64,000 nucleotides of DNA. It comes from Candidatus Brachybacterium merdavium. Its GTDB lineage: Bacteria; Actinomycetota; Actinomycetes; Actinomycetales; Dermabacteraceae. How positions within the stretch are numbered: position 1 is the first letter of the stretch; every line of letters begins with the position of its first letter. The position numbers were made by a program, and so were the translations under genes. The stretch spans positions 34,934 to 98,933 of the forward strand of contig DWZH01000093.1 of assembly GCA_019118275.1 (NCBI GenBank), written 5' to 3'. This document shows, one piece after another, positions 8,768-20,158 of this stretch. The notes beneath the pieces were generated by a model. The model ran no database searches, had not been told where the DNA came from, and saw nothing but the letters and a program-made list of their open reading frames with translations.

Positions 8768-9487
8768 ATGGGAATTTTCGCACTGCTGCGACGAGACGAC
8801 GAGGCCGAGCGCACCACCCGCGAGGCGCTGCGGGAGGCCCGCTCGGGAGCCGACGAGGCCGAAGGCGGCGGAGCACTGCTGCGCCTGGTGGAGTCCTTCC
8901 GGGACATCGGGCTGGACGGCAGGCTCGCCTACTCCTCCGCGAGGCAGGCTGCCCGCCGGGCCCAGCGCGGCCGGGGACGTCGCCGGCCCGCTGTCGCCGT
9001 CCGCCGTCTGGTGCGACGGCACCGGCGCGGGGTGACCCTGGCCGGCTTCCTGACCGGGCTGGGCGGCATCTTCACCCTGCCCGTCCTGCTGCCCACCAAC
9101 GTCTTCGAGTTCTATGTGCAGACCACCCGCATGGTCGGTGCGATCGCCGCGGTGCGCGGCTATGACCTCGAGGATCCGGAGGTGCGCGCCCGCGTGCTGG
9201 CCGCCCTGATGGGCGAGGAATCCGGTGACGTGCTGGGCAGCGTGGGGCTCGGTCCCGTGGCGGGGGCCGCGAGCCGCCAGGTGGCCAAACGCCTCCCCGG
9301 GACCGTCGAGTCCCAGATCGCCGGCGCCCTGGGCGGCCGCATCCTGCGCCGCTTCGGGCTGCGCTCGGTGCGCCTGTTCGGCAAGGCGATCCCGGGCCTG
9401 GCCGGTGTGGTGGGGGCGATCGCCGATCGCCGGCAGCTGAACAAGATCGCCCGGGCGGCGCAGGAGATCTTCCCACCCCTGCCCTGA
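8768..9487 (+). CDS. EcsC-family protein
   Basis: 239-residue protein of the EcsC family; function unknown. The N-terminal 85 residues are charged and Arg-rich (RAQRGRGRRR); after them come a hydrophobic stretch GVTLAGFLTGLGGIFTLPVLLP and TNVFEFYVQTTRMVGAIAAVRGYDLEDPEVR, the family core, then Gly/Ala-rich helices that probably associate with the membrane. The ATG at 8768 is chosen because the residues before it do not look coding; CATGAT lies 6 bases upstream and could be a -10 for a leaderless message. Monocistronic. Confidence 0.72.
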   Translation: MGIFALLRRDDEAERTTREALREARSGADEAEGGGALLRLVESFRDIGLDGRLAYSSARQAARRAQRGRGRRRPAVAVRRLVRRHRRGVTLAGFLTGLGGIFTLPVLLPTNVFEFYVQTTRMVGAIAAVRGYDLEDPEVRARVLAALMGEESGDVLGSVGLGPVAGAASRQVAKRLPGTVESQIAGALGGRILRRFGLRSVRLFGKAIPGLAGVVGAIADRRQLNKIARAAQEIFPPLP

Positions 9488-9536
9488 GCGGCCGTGGCCG
9501 GCCCCACCGAGTCCCGCCGTGGGGCAGGATGGCCGG

Positions 9537-10130
9537 ATGCGTGTGTTCGTCTCGATCCGCCCGTCGGCCGATGCTCGCCTGCATCTGCAGAACGCCCTGG
9601 ACGAGGTGCGTCAAACCGCGGGACAGTCCCTGCGCTGGGGTGATGCCGATCAGTGGCACCTGACCCTCGCCTTCCGGCCAGACCTTCCCGAGGGTGCCGT
9701 CCCCGATGCGCTCGATGACCTGGCGGCGATGGCCTCCGGCCACGGTCCGTTGACCCTGCACCTGTCGGGCGCCGGCTCCTTCAGCGGCCGCACCCTGTGG
9801 ATCGGGGTGGGGGGCGAGGTCAGCCGGCTGGAGTCCCTGATGCGCGAGGAGCTGCTGGGAGAGCCCGACCGCGAGCGCCGCAGGGCTCATCTGACGGTCG
9901 CTCGGGTCTCCGCCCGCGCACCCCGCCCGCCGCGGCGCCGCACCCGCTGGTCGGTGCCCGCACCGGACCCGACCCGGATCCTGCTGGCCGACGCGGTCCG
10001 GGCCCTGTCCGTCTACCGGGGACCGGCGTGGGAGTCCACCGAGCTGGAGCTGGTGGCCTCCCATCTCGGCCAGGGCCGCTTCGGCGGGCCGCTGCACGAG
10101 GTGCTCGGCACCGTGCCGCTCGGCCCCTGA
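9537..10130 (+). CDS. thpR: RNA 2',3'-cyclic phosphodiesterase (2H family)
   Basis: Opens 2',3'-cyclic phosphates on RNA ends; older name 2'-5' RNA ligase. 197 residues with the two catalytic HxTx motifs, HLTLAF near residue 41 and HLTVAR near 116, at the spacing typical of the 2H superfamily. The ATG at 9537 matches the family N-terminus MRVFVSI; an in-frame GTG at 9519 would add six residues. Converges on the LysR gene. Confidence 0.9.
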   Translation: MRVFVSIRPSADARLHLQNALDEVRQTAGQSLRWGDADQWHLTLAFRPDLPEGAVPDALDDLAAMASGHGPLTLHLSGAGSFSGRTLWIGVGGEVSRLESLMREELLGEPDRERRRAHLTVARVSARAPRPPRRRTRWSVPAPDPTRILLADAVRALSVYRGPAWESTELELVASHLGQGRFGGPLHEVLGTVPLGP

Positions 10131-10143
10131 TCACCGCGCCATA

Positions 10144-10171
10144 ATCGCAGGGAGGACATCGCAAGGAGGAC
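10144..10171. repeat. Two tandem copies of a 14-base unit
   Basis: ATCGCAGGGAGGAC is repeated at once with one mismatch, between the convergent ends of thpR and the LysR gene. It is purine-rich but starts no reading frame. Confidence 0.6.
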
Positions 10172-10173
10172 GT

Positions 10174-11100
10174 TCAGCCCCCGAGGGAATCGACCCCCTC
10201 GAGATCGGCGAGTGAATCGGCGGCCTCCAGCAGCGCGGCCCGGAACGCCTGCAGCGCAGGATGCTCCCGGGCCCCGGCCCTCGCCGCGGTGTACAGGGAG
10301 CGGTGCGGGTCCCCGGGCGGCCGCACCGGCCTGGTCCCTCCCAGATGCTCGGCGGCGATCAGCCCCGGGACGAAGGCCACCGCGTGCCCGGAGCGCACCA
10401 GATGTACCTGCAGCAGCGGGTCGGGGGTGTCGAAGCGCACCCACGGTTCGATCCCGTGGGTGCGCAGGAAGGTCCGGGCCCAGGTGCCCGTGCGGGTCTC
10501 CTCGGGGTCCAGGGCCCAGGGCACCCGGGCGAGGTCGCCGAGCGCGGCAGGATCCGCCCACGGTCCGTGCGGGGGAAGCACGAGCAGGAGCGGGTCGCGC
10601 AGCAGTCCTTCCCGGTCGGTGCCGCTGCGCACCACCTGGGCTCCGCCAGGGTAGTCCTCCCCCAGGATCACGTCGAAGCGGTGGGCCAGCAGGCCCTCGT
10701 AGGCGGCGTCGACCTCGCGCTGGGCGATCTCGGCGCGCAGCTGCGGATGGCGCTGCTCCAGGACGCTGACGGCCACGGGGGCCAGGGCGATCATCGGGGT
10801 CTGGAAGGAGGCGATGCGCAGCACCCCGGCGGTGTCCCCGCGGGAGGCGCTGAGCTCGGCGTGCGCGCTCTCGGCCAGGGCCAGCATCTCCTGGGCGCGG
10901 CGGGCCAGCTGCACCCCGGCGTCGGTGAGCGCCACGCCACGTCCGGCGTTCTGCAGCAGTGAGACCTTGGTCTCGCGCTCGAGCTGGGCCAGCTGCTGGG
11001 AGACCGCCGAGGGGGACATCGACTGGTCCCTGGCCACTGCCGACATGGTCCCTGACCTGTGCAGCTGTGCGAGCAGGAACAATCGGTGCAGGCTCAGCAC
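10174..11100 (-). CDS. LysR-family transcriptional regulator
   Basis: 308 residues. The N-terminal winged helix-turn-helix (LHRLFLLAQLHRSGTMSAVARDQSMSPSAVSQQLAQLE, residues 4-41) is followed by a linker helix and a periplasmic-binding-like effector domain. The effector is unknown. The gene diverges from an EamA-type exporter across 74 bases that contain a dyad, so it most likely controls that exporter and itself, the usual LysR arrangement. Confidence 0.92.
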   Translation of the reverse strand: MLSLHRLFLLAQLHRSGTMSAVARDQSMSPSAVSQQLAQLERETKVSLLQNAGRGVALTDAGVQLARRAQEMLALAESAHAELSASRGDTAGVLRIASFQTPMIALAPVAVSVLEQRHPQLRAEIAQREVDAAYEGLLAHRFDVILGEDYPGGAQVVRSGTDREGLLRDPLLLVLPPHGPWADPAALGDLARVPWALDPEETRTGTWARTFLRTHGIEPWVRFDTPDPLLQVHLVRSGHAVAFVPGLIAAEHLGGTRPVRPPGDPHRSLYTAARAGAREHPALQAFRAALLEAADSLADLEGVDSLGG

Positions 11101-11120
11101 GGCGGCCCCTCCTCTTCCGC

Positions 11121-11136
11121 GAACTCTGATCAGTTC
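11121..11136. promoter_or_regulatory. Candidate LysR operator
   Basis: Inverted repeat GAACT-N6-AGTTC in the 74-base space between the divergent LysR and EamA genes, 20 bases from the regulator start. Shape and position fit a LysR recognition site. Confidence 0.5.
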
Positions 11137-11174
11137 TGCTTCACGGTACAGGCCGTAAAGAACCGCTGGACCGG

Positions 11175-12230
11175 ATGATGCCCGGGCGGCACAGTGGAGG
11201 GGTGACCACCCGTACTGCCTCCCCCATCAGCACCTCCGCGCCGGGCGTGCCGATGATGCCCGTGATGTTCATCCTCGCCTCCTGCTTCTCCCTCCAGTTC
11301 GGGGCGGCGCTGGCGGTCCAGCTGTTCCCCGAGCTCGGGTCCTGGGGCACCACCACGCTCCGTCTCGGTCTGGCCGCGGTGGTGCTGCTGGCCATCACCC
11401 GCCCCAGGATCCACCGCTTCAGCCGGGAGCAGTGGATCGCGGTGGTCGTCTTCGGGGTGGTGGTCGGCGGGATGAACGGCAGCTTCTACGCCGCGATCGA
11501 GAGGATCCCATTGGGCACCGCGGTCGCGATCGAGTTCCTGGGGCCCCTGACGATCTCCGCGATCCTGTCCACCCGGCGCTCCGACCTGCTGTGGGTGGTG
11601 CTTGCGCTGGCGGGGGTGAGTCTGTTCGGCGTCGAGTCCCTGACCGGCGTCGCCGACCTCGATCCGCTCGGGGTGCTGCTGGCGCTGGTCGCCGCCTTCT
11701 TCTGGGGGCTGTACGTGCTGTCCAGCGCCCGGGTGGGGCGCCTGGTGCCCGGGCAGGACGGCCTGGCGGTGGCGATGGCGGTCGGCGCGCTGGCCGTGCT
11801 GCCTCTCGGAAGCTCCGGAGCGCTCACCGGGCTCATGGACCCGCGGCTGCTGGCCCTGGCGGCCGCCACGGGGCTGCTGGCCTCCGTGCTGCCCTACACC
11901 CTGGAGCTCAGCGCGCTGCGGCGTCTGCCGCGGCACGTCTTCGGGATCCTGCTCAGCCTCGAACCGGTGGTGGCGCTGCTGGCGGGGGTGCTGCTGCTCC
12001 ACCAGGAGGTGACCGTGCTGCGAGTGCTGGCCGCTGCCCTGGTGGTGGGCGCGAGCGTCGGGGTGACCCTGACCGCCCAGCGTGCCCGCCCGGAGCAGCC
12101 GCAGCCGGCCGACGAGGAACCGGGCTGGGAGCTTCCCATCCCGACCCACGCCACCGTCACCGGGGAGCTCCCGGCACTGACCGAGCAGGACCCGCATCTG
12201 CGCGAGAGCGGCGCATCGTCACACGAATGA
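11175..12230 (+). CDS. EamA/RhtA-like drug/metabolite exporter
   Basis: Membrane transporter of the DMT superfamily, 351 residues with ten hydrophobic helices in two EamA repeats. FEFLG-like IERIPLGTAVAIEFLGPLTISAI and LEPVVALLAGVLLLHQEVT are typical of the RhtA (threonine/homoserine exporter) branch; the substrate is inferred only. The C-terminal 45 residues are polar. The start is uncertain: ATG 11175, ATG 11178, GTG 11202 and ATG 11253 are all in frame and none has a well-placed Shine-Dalgarno. Diverges from the LysR regulator. Confidence 0.85.
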   Translation: MMPGRHSGGVTTRTASPISTSAPGVPMMPVMFILASCFSLQFGAALAVQLFPELGSWGTTTLRLGLAAVVLLAITRPRIHRFSREQWIAVVVFGVVVGGMNGSFYAAIERIPLGTAVAIEFLGPLTISAILSTRRSDLLWVVLALAGVSLFGVESLTGVADLDPLGVLLALVAAFFWGLYVLSSARVGRLVPGQDGLAVAMAVGALAVLPLGSSGALTGLMDPRLLALAAATGLLASVLPYTLELSALRRLPRHVFGILLSLEPVVALLAGVLLLHQEVTVLRVLAAALVVGASVGVTLTAQRARPEQPQPADEEPGWELPIPTHATVTGELPALTEQDPHLRESGASSHE

Positions 12231-12259
12231 GGAGCCGCTTTCGGCAGTGGACGTGCTCA

Positions 12260-14957
<2,698 letters not shown>

Positions 14958-14995
14958 CTATCGCTGTGGGGTCGGGACGCCGGGGGTCGCTGATC

Positions 14996-15035
14996 AGCCG
15001 CGGCGAGGTCCCGGCGATCAGGCCTCGTCGCGGCT
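14996..15035 (-). terminator. Attenuator hairpin upstream of leuA
   Basis: Read on the minus strand, AGCCGCGACGAGG pairs with CCTCGCCGCGGCT (12 of 13 bases) across a 14-base loop. The 5' arm begins directly after the Leu codons of the leader peptide and includes its last codons, so ribosome position would decide whether it folds. No T-tract follows. Confidence 0.65.
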
Positions 15036-15062
15036 TCTAAGCAGCAGCAGGAATCCACGCAC
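15018..15062 (-). CDS. Leucine-rich leader peptide of leuA
   Basis: Fourteen codons: MRGFLLLLRSRDEA, with four consecutive Leu codons (CTG CTG CTG CTT) and a GTG start. A TACGGT hexamer 6 bases upstream suggests the RNA begins at the start codon. The stop lies inside the attenuator hairpin region, 69 bases before leuA. Leader peptides of this kind precede leuA in other actinobacteria and sense charged tRNA-Leu by ribosome stalling. Too short to be found as an ordinary gene. Confidence 0.78.
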   Translation of the reverse strand: MRGFLLLLRSRDEA

Positions 15063-15068
15063 GCCGTC

Positions 15069-15074
15069 ACCGTA
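15069..15074 (-). promoter_or_regulatory. Probable -10 hexamer of the leu leader transcript
   Basis: TACGGT, preceded by TGT, which gives an extended -10 (TGN) shape. It is 6 bases before the leader GTG. Confidence 0.5.
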
Positions 15075-15184
15075 ACACCAGTTCCGCTGTGGTCCGCGGT
15101 GCCGTCCATAGGTCGGCGACCAGCCGGGTGCGGCGCGGTGGTTCAGGGGGGCGGGCACGGCTTCCGGGACGAGGCGGGGCCTGC

Positions 15185-16180
15185 TCAGAAGCCCAGGCGT
15201 CCCAGCTGCTTGGGGTCGCGCTGCCAGTCCTTGGCGACCTTGACCCGCAGGTCCAGGTGCACCTTGCGGTCCAGCAGACGGTTGATCTCGGTGCGGGCGC
15301 GAGAGCCGACGTCCTTCAGACGTGATCCGCCGCGGCCGATGATGATGCCCTTCTGGCTGTCGCGCTCGACGAACAGGGTCGCGCGCACCACCAGGCGTCC
15401 CTCGCCGGGAGCGACCTCGGCGAAGGGGCCGCCGTCCGGGTCGGTCTCGACCACCTCGTCGACGACCACCGCGATGGAGTGGGGCAGCTCCTCACGCACC
15501 CCCTCCAGGGCGGACTCCCGGATCAGCTCCGAGATCCGGTCGTCGCGGCTCTCCTCGGTCAGCTGCTCCTCGGGGTACAGCTGCGGGCCCTCGGGCAGAT
15601 GCCGGCCGATCACCTCGAGCAGCACGTCGATCTGCTCGTTCCGCACGGCGCTGATGGGCACGATCTCATCCACGTCCAGCAACTGGTCGACGGCCACCAG
15701 GTGCTCGGCCAGCACGTCCCGGCCGACCAGGTCGGTCTTGGTGACGATGGCGATCACCTTCGGTCCGCGCCGGCCGCGACGCAGCTCGGCGAGGTCCTCG
15801 GCGATGAACCGGTCGCCGGGCCCGATCTTCTGGTCGGCGGGCAGGCAGAAGCCGATCACGTCGACCGCGGCGAGGGTCTCGCGCACCAGGTCGTTGAGCC
15901 GTTCGCCGAGGAGGGTGCGGGGGCGATGCATGCCCGGGGTGTCGACCAGGATGACCTGGGCGTCCTCACCGGTGACGATGCCCCGGATCGCCCGCCGGGT
16001 GGTCTGCGGCTTGGTGGATGTGATCGCGACCTTCTCGCCCACCAGGGCGTTGGTGAGTGTGGACTTGCCGACATTGGGCCGGCCCACCAGGGCCACGAAG
16101 CCGGAGCGGTGCACGGATCGCCGGCTCCCCTCCCCGGCCGTGGCTGCGGGTGCGTGCCCGGGGTCATCGCTCGTGGTCAT
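15185..16180 (-). CDS. era: GTPase Era
   Basis: Essential GTPase that binds 16S rRNA and checks assembly of the 30S subunit. 331 residues: G1 GRPNVGKST (33-41), G3 DTPGM, G4 TKTD, and a C-terminal KH RNA-binding domain with GRGGSRLK. It ends with VAKDWQRDPKQLGRLGF, normal for Era. The start overlaps the preceding CNNM/CorC gene by 17 bases; the order ybeY, corC-like, era is conserved in actinobacteria. Confidence 0.97.
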   Translation of the reverse strand: MTTSDDPGHAPAATAGEGSRRSVHRSGFVALVGRPNVGKSTLTNALVGEKVAITSTKPQTTRRAIRGIVTGEDAQVILVDTPGMHRPRTLLGERLNDLVRETLAAVDVIGFCLPADQKIGPGDRFIAEDLAELRRGRRGPKVIAIVTKTDLVGRDVLAEHLVAVDQLLDVDEIVPISAVRNEQIDVLLEVIGRHLPEGPQLYPEEQLTEESRDDRISELIRESALEGVREELPHSIAVVVDEVVETDPDGGPFAEVAPGEGRLVVRATLFVERDSQKGIIIGRGGSRLKDVGSRARTEINRLLDRKVHLDLRVKVAKDWQRDPKQLGRLGF

Positions 16181-17486
16181 GGCTCTCCTCCTGGTCGCCG
16201 GCGGCGGGATCGTCCTCGGCCGGGGCCGATCGGGACACGATAAGGGTGGACAGGCGCTTGCGGCGCCCCGCGGTCTTCTCCGCCTCCAGGCACAGGCCGT
16301 GGATGGTGCCGTGGGAGCCGACGATCGGGACCTTCCCGAGCGCCTTGCTCAGCAGCCCGCCGGCGGAGTCGACGTCATCGTCGTCGATCTCCAGACCGAA
16401 GAGATCCCCGACCTCGGAGATCCCGGCCCGGGCGGGCACGCGGAAGCTGCCGTCGCCCAGGTCCTGGATCTCGGGCTCGGCCGGGTCGTGCTCGTCGGCG
16501 ATCTCCCCGACGATCTCCTCGAGCACGTCCTCGATGGTGACGATGCCGGCCACTCCGCCGTACTCGTCGATCACCACCGCGACGTGGACGTTGCTGGACT
16601 GCATCTGGCGCAGCACGTCCCCGGCCGGCACCGACTCGGGGATGAACCGGACCGGCCGCATGATCTCACGCACAGCCCGGTCGGGCCGCGGATCCCAGGG
16701 CGAGTGGATCGCCCGCATCACATCCTTGACATAGAGCATCCCGCACAGGTCGTCCACGCTGTCCCCGATCACGGGGACGCGAGAGAATCCGGAGCGGACG
16801 AACAGGCGCATCGCCTTGTGGGCGGGGGTGTCGGCTCCGACGGTGACCATGTCGGTGCGCGGCACCATCAGCTCGCGCACCATGGAATCGCCGAGCTCGA
16901 AGATGCCCTGGATCATGCCGCGGGCCGAGGAGTGCAGGTGCTCGTTCTCCAGCGCCCGGTCCACGGTACGGCGGGCCTGAGCAGCGGATCCGGTGGGATC
17001 ATCGGCGTCGGCCGCGGCGCGGGGGCGGGCCACCAGCCGCCCCAGGGCCAGCGCCAGGTCTCCGAGCAGCACGCGCACCGCACGCAGCAGGCCACGCCAC
17101 CGGATCAGCACCACCGTGGGTCGCAGTCGTCCCTGGGCACGGGGCACCACGGAGGCGGCCAGGAACAGCAGCGCGGCGGCGACCGCGCCGCCGAGCAGCA
17201 CCGCCAGGACCCAGCTGCCGGTCAGCAGCTGGGCCAGCACCGTCAGCGAGACGGCGACCACCACCTCGGCCAGCACCCGGCCGAGCTCGAGCGCCCCGCG
17301 GGTACGGGGAGCCTCGTCGTGCTGGAGCAGCACCTGCTCGCGTGTGCGGGCGGAGCGGCCGGCCAGCTCCTTGTCCAGAGCGCTGCGGGAGACCGCATGG
17401 TGGGCGGCGTCCAGCGCGGCCAGCAGGGCGGCGGTCACCAGGGCCAGCAGGGCCAGGGGGATCAGGGTCAGCAGCGGAAGGATCAT
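16164..17486 (-). CDS. CNNM/CorC-type membrane protein with CBS pair
   Basis: 440-residue hemolysin-family protein. An N-terminal CNNM membrane domain (helices around residues 1-25 and 80-120) is followed by two CBS domains (MVPRTDMVTVGADTPAHKAM and IMRPVRFIPESVPAGDVL begin them) and a C-terminal CorC/HlyC domain with IDDDDVDSAGGLLSKALGKVP. Relatives transport or sense magnesium and cobalt; the CBS pair probably binds adenine nucleotides. It sits 34 bases after ybeY and overlaps era, so it belongs to the same operon. Confidence 0.9.
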   Translation of the reverse strand: MILPLLTLIPLALLALVTAALLAALDAAHHAVSRSALDKELAGRSARTREQVLLQHDEAPRTRGALELGRVLAEVVVAVSLTVLAQLLTGSWVLAVLLGGAVAAALLFLAASVVPRAQGRLRPTVVLIRWRGLLRAVRVLLGDLALALGRLVARPRAAADADDPTGSAAQARRTVDRALENEHLHSSARGMIQGIFELGDSMVRELMVPRTDMVTVGADTPAHKAMRLFVRSGFSRVPVIGDSVDDLCGMLYVKDVMRAIHSPWDPRPDRAVREIMRPVRFIPESVPAGDVLRQMQSSNVHVAVVIDEYGGVAGIVTIEDVLEEIVGEIADEHDPAEPEIQDLGDGSFRVPARAGISEVGDLFGLEIDDDDVDSAGGLLSKALGKVPIVGSHGTIHGLCLEAEKTAGRRKRLSTLIVSRSAPAEDDPAAGDQEESHDHER

Positions 17487-17520
17487 CGGCGGTGGGAACG
17501 GCTCCCGAACAGGGAGATGG

Positions 17521-17982
17521 TCATGACTCCCGGCGCGAGGCGAGGAAGGTCAGCAGCAGCTTGCGCTGCAGATCGAACATGACCGTGCGCTCGTCGTCCT
17601 CCATGTGATCGTAGCCCAGCAGATGGAGGATGGAATGGCAGGTCAGCAGCAGCATCTCCTCGACGGCGCTGTGGCCGGCCTCCGCGGCCTGCCGGGCCGC
17701 GACCGTCGGACACAGCACCACGTCGCCCAGCAGCCCTTCCGGGGCCGGCTGCTCCTCGCTGCCCGGGATGAGCTCATCCATCGGGAAGCTGAGCACGTCG
17801 GTGGCGCCGGGTTCGCCCATCCACTGCACGTGCAGCTTCTCCATGGCTTCCTCGTCGATGAACATGATCGACATCTCGGTAGCCGGGTGCAGGTGCATCG
17901 CCTCGAACACGAAGCGGGAGAGCTCGACGAACTCCCGCTCGTCGATGCGGGCGGTGGTCTCGTTGTGGATCTCGATGGTCAT
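17521..17982 (-). CDS. ybeY: Endoribonuclease YbeY
   Basis: Zinc-dependent endonuclease for 16S rRNA 3'-end maturation and ribosome quality control. 153 residues with the metal motif CHSILHLLGYDHMEDDE near the C-terminus (three His). FIDEEAMEKLHVQWMGEPGATDVLSFPMDE is the usual core. It follows phoH by 6 bases, the standard phoH-ybeY pair. Confidence 0.96.
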   Translation of the reverse strand: MTIEIHNETTARIDEREFVELSRFVFEAMHLHPATEMSIMFIDEEAMEKLHVQWMGEPGATDVLSFPMDELIPGSEEQPAPEGLLGDVVLCPTVAARQAAEAGHSAVEEMLLLTCHSILHLLGYDHMEDDERTVMFDLQRKLLLTFLASRRES

Positions 17983-17988
17983 CTCAGC

Positions 17989-19104
17989 TCAGCGTCCCTT
18001 CGTGCCGCGGTGACGGGAGTCCCGGTTTCCGCTGGGGCCGACCTCCCAGCGGCCGTAGGCCTCGACGATGTCGCTGACCAGGCGGTGGCGGACCACATCG
18101 CGTGAGGACAGGCGGCGGAAGGAGATGTCCTCGATCCCTGACAGCACCTGTTCGACCACGCGCAGCCCGCTCTTCTGGGCGCCAGGCAGGTCGACCTGCG
18201 TGACGTCGCCGGTCACGACCATCGTGGAGTTGAAACCCAGGCGGGTCAGGAACATCTTCATCTGCTCGGGCGTGGTGTTCTGCGCCTCGTCGAGGATGAT
18301 GAAGGCGTCGTTGAGGGTGCGACCGCGCATGTAGGCCAGCGGCGCGACCTCGATGGTGCCGGCGCCCATCAGCCGTGGGATCGACTCGGGATCGAGCATG
18401 TCGTGCAGCGCGTCGTGCAGCGGCCGCAGGTACGGGTCGATCTTCTCGTTCAGCGAGCCGGGCAGGAACCCCAGCCGCTCCCCCGCCTCGACGGCCGGGC
18501 GGGTGAGGATGATGCGGTTGACCCGCTTGGCCAGCAGCTGCTGGACGGCCATCGCGACCGCCAGGTACGTCTTGCCGGTGCCGGCCGGCCCGATGCCGAA
18601 GGTGATGGTGGAGTCCTCGATCGCCTCGACGTAGGTCTTCTGTCCCAGAGTCTTGGGACGGATGGTGCGGCCCCTCGAGGACAGGATCGTGCGGGACAGG
18701 ACCTGGTCGAGCCTCTCCCCCTGGGCCCGCTCGTCGCCGTAGAGGGCGGCAGCCCTCTGGACGGCCTCGGCGGTGACGGCCTGCCCGGTGGCGGCCAGCT
18801 CGATCAGGGAGCGTACGATGTGCTCGCTGCGCCGCAGGGCGTCCTCCGTGCCGCGCAGGGTGACCTGATGGCCGCGCACGTGCACGTCCGTGTCGGGGAC
18901 GACGTCCTCCAGGGCGGCCAGGGCCTGGTCGTTCTCCCCCAGCACGTGGAAGGGGCTGAGGTGGTCGGGGATGGCCAGCCGGCGCTCGGCCACGGCCGGT
19001 GCCCTGCCCGGGGGTGGTTCCTGGGGCCCGGCCGCGGAGCTGCCTGCGAAGTCCCCGGAGGCGGTGCTGTCTGCGGGATCCGCAGGGGTGCGAGGATCCG
19101 TCAC
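17989..19104 (-). CDS. phoH: PhoH-like ATPase
   Basis: 371-residue P-loop ATPase of the PhoH family, related to the N-terminal half of superfamily 1 helicases and thought to act in RNA metabolism. Walker A GPAGTGKT is at 172-179 and Walker B FIILDEAQN near 270. A KH-like segment around 65-100 precedes the ATPase. The C-terminus is basic (RDSRHRGTKGR). Its start overlaps the HIT stop by 4 bases, and ybeY follows closely. Confidence 0.93.
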   Translation of the reverse strand: MTDPRTPADPADSTASGDFAGSSAAGPQEPPPGRAPAVAERRLAIPDHLSPFHVLGENDQALAALEDVVPDTDVHVRGHQVTLRGTEDALRRSEHIVRSLIELAATGQAVTAEAVQRAAALYGDERAQGERLDQVLSRTILSSRGRTIRPKTLGQKTYVEAIEDSTITFGIGPAGTGKTYLAVAMAVQQLLAKRVNRIILTRPAVEAGERLGFLPGSLNEKIDPYLRPLHDALHDMLDPESIPRLMGAGTIEVAPLAYMRGRTLNDAFIILDEAQNTTPEQMKMFLTRLGFNSTMVVTGDVTQVDLPGAQKSGLRVVEQVLSGIEDISFRRLSSRDVVRHRLVSDIVEAYGRWEVGPSGNRDSRHRGTKGR

Positions 19105-19463
19105 ATCTCTCCTTCTGGGAGCGTCTCACCCGCGAGGACGTGCGCATGCACGTGGAAGACGGTCTGTCCGGCGTTCGCGCCGGTGTTGAAGATCAGCCGG
19201 AAGTCGCCGTCGGCCTGCTCGGAGGCGACGCGTGAGGCGATCTGGACGACGTGGGCCAGCAGCTCGGGCCGGTCCGCCAGGTCGCGCACGTCGCGGTGGT
19301 GCTCCCGCGGCACCACCAGCAGGTGGACCGGGGCCTTCGGGCTGAGGTCCTGGAAGGCGATCACCTGTTCGTCCTCGTGGACGCGCTCGGAGGGGATCTC
19401 GCCGGCGATGATCTTGCAGAAGATGCACTCCGGATCACGGAGATCGGTAGCGGTGGAGTTCAT
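19101..19463 (-). CDS. HIT-family nucleotide-binding protein
   Basis: Histidine-triad hydrolase of 120 residues, of the HINT branch that splits adenosine phosphoramidates. CIFCKIIAGEIPSERVHEDE at the N-terminus and the triad VFHVHAHVLAG near residue 104 are clear. The order HIT-phoH-ybeY-era is conserved in actinobacteria. The ATG has a TAGACT hexamer 7 bases upstream and no Shine-Dalgarno, so the operon message is probably leaderless. Confidence 0.95.
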   Translation of the reverse strand: MNSTATDLRDPECIFCKIIAGEIPSERVHEDEQVIAFQDLSPKAPVHLLVVPREHHRDVRDLADRPELLAHVVQIASRVASEQADGDFRLIFNTGANAGQTVFHVHAHVLAGETLPEGEM

Positions 19464-19470
19464 GTCGAGA

Positions 19471-19476
19471 AGTCTA
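19471..19476 (-). promoter_or_regulatory. Probable -10 hexamer of the HIT-phoH-ybeY-era operon
   Basis: TAGACT, 7 bases before the HIT ATG. The identical hexamer and distance occur before the Eis-like gene. Confidence 0.5.
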
Positions 19477-19509
19477 CGGGAGCCGTGAGAATCACAGCCC
19501 TTTGGGGAA

Positions 19510-19527
19510 TCTCATCGAGGTATGAGA
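19510..19527. promoter_or_regulatory. Inverted repeat upstream of the FMN reductase gene
   Basis: TCTCAT-N6-ATGAGA, 13 bases before the ATG of the reductase gene and 47 bases from the divergent HIT start. A possible operator; no regulator can be assigned. Confidence 0.4.
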
Positions 19528-19540
19528 AGTTTCAGTCATC

Positions 19541-20095
19541 ATGACAACGCTTGGAATCCTCATCGCCAGTGCCCGCCCGAACCGCGTCGGGGAGCATGTC
19601 GCCCGCTGGGTGCACGAGACTCTCGCCGCGCAGTTCCCGGAGCGTATGGACATCGATCTGATCGACCTGCGGGACGTGGCGCTGCCTGACTACGACGAGA
19701 CCACCAGCCCCAAGCAGGGCAAGCCCAAGGTCACCGAGCACGGGAAGTCCTGGGCGGAGCGGATCCGCGCCCTCGATGCGCTGATCATCGTCACCCCGCA
19801 GTACAACGGCGCCTACCCCGGCTCCCTGAAGACTGCGATCGATTGGCTCTACGCCGAGTGGAATCGTCTGCCCACCCTCCTCGTGGGGTACGGCTGGGGT
19901 GCGGCGGACGAGGTGCTGCCGATGCTGGAGTCCCTGATGGTCCGGGTGGGGGCCGACGTCGTCGGCTCCCTCGGCCTGGACTTCCGCCAGGACCTGTCGG
20001 TCGAGGGCGAGCTGTTCGTCACCGCGGAGAAGGCCGCGGCCCTGGTGGATCACCTGTCGGTTCTCGAGCAGAGGGTGCTCTCCCCCGTCGGCTGA
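19541..20095 (+). CDS. NADPH-dependent FMN reductase-family protein
   Basis: Flavodoxin-like oxidoreductase of 184 residues that uses FMN and NAD(P)H, possibly on quinones or as a flavin supplier. The N-terminal phosphate-binding loop (LIASARPNRVGEHVARWV) and the segment IIVTPQYNGAYPGSLKTAIDWL near residue 85 are diagnostic. It is a single gene, divergent from the HIT operon and ended by a strong hairpin. Confidence 0.92.
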   Translation: MTTLGILIASARPNRVGEHVARWVHETLAAQFPERMDIDLIDLRDVALPDYDETTSPKQGKPKVTEHGKSWAERIRALDALIIVTPQYNGAYPGSLKTAIDWLYAEWNRLPTLLVGYGWGAADEVLPMLESLMVRVGADVVGSLGLDFRQDLSVEGELFVTAEKAAALVDHLSVLEQRVLSPVG

Positions 20096-20108
20096 TCCCC
20101 GGCCCCCA

Positions 20109-20144
20109 CTGTCGGCTCCCGCCGCGAGCGGCGGGGCTCGACAG
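20109..20144. terminator. Bidirectional terminator hairpin
   Basis: CTGTCG at 20109 pairs with CGACAG at the far end, and CCCGCCGC pairs with GCGGCGGG inside, with a small internal mismatch. It lies between the convergent FMN reductase and rsmE genes. Confidence 0.65.
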
Positions 20145-20158
20145 GGACCGGCTCGGGC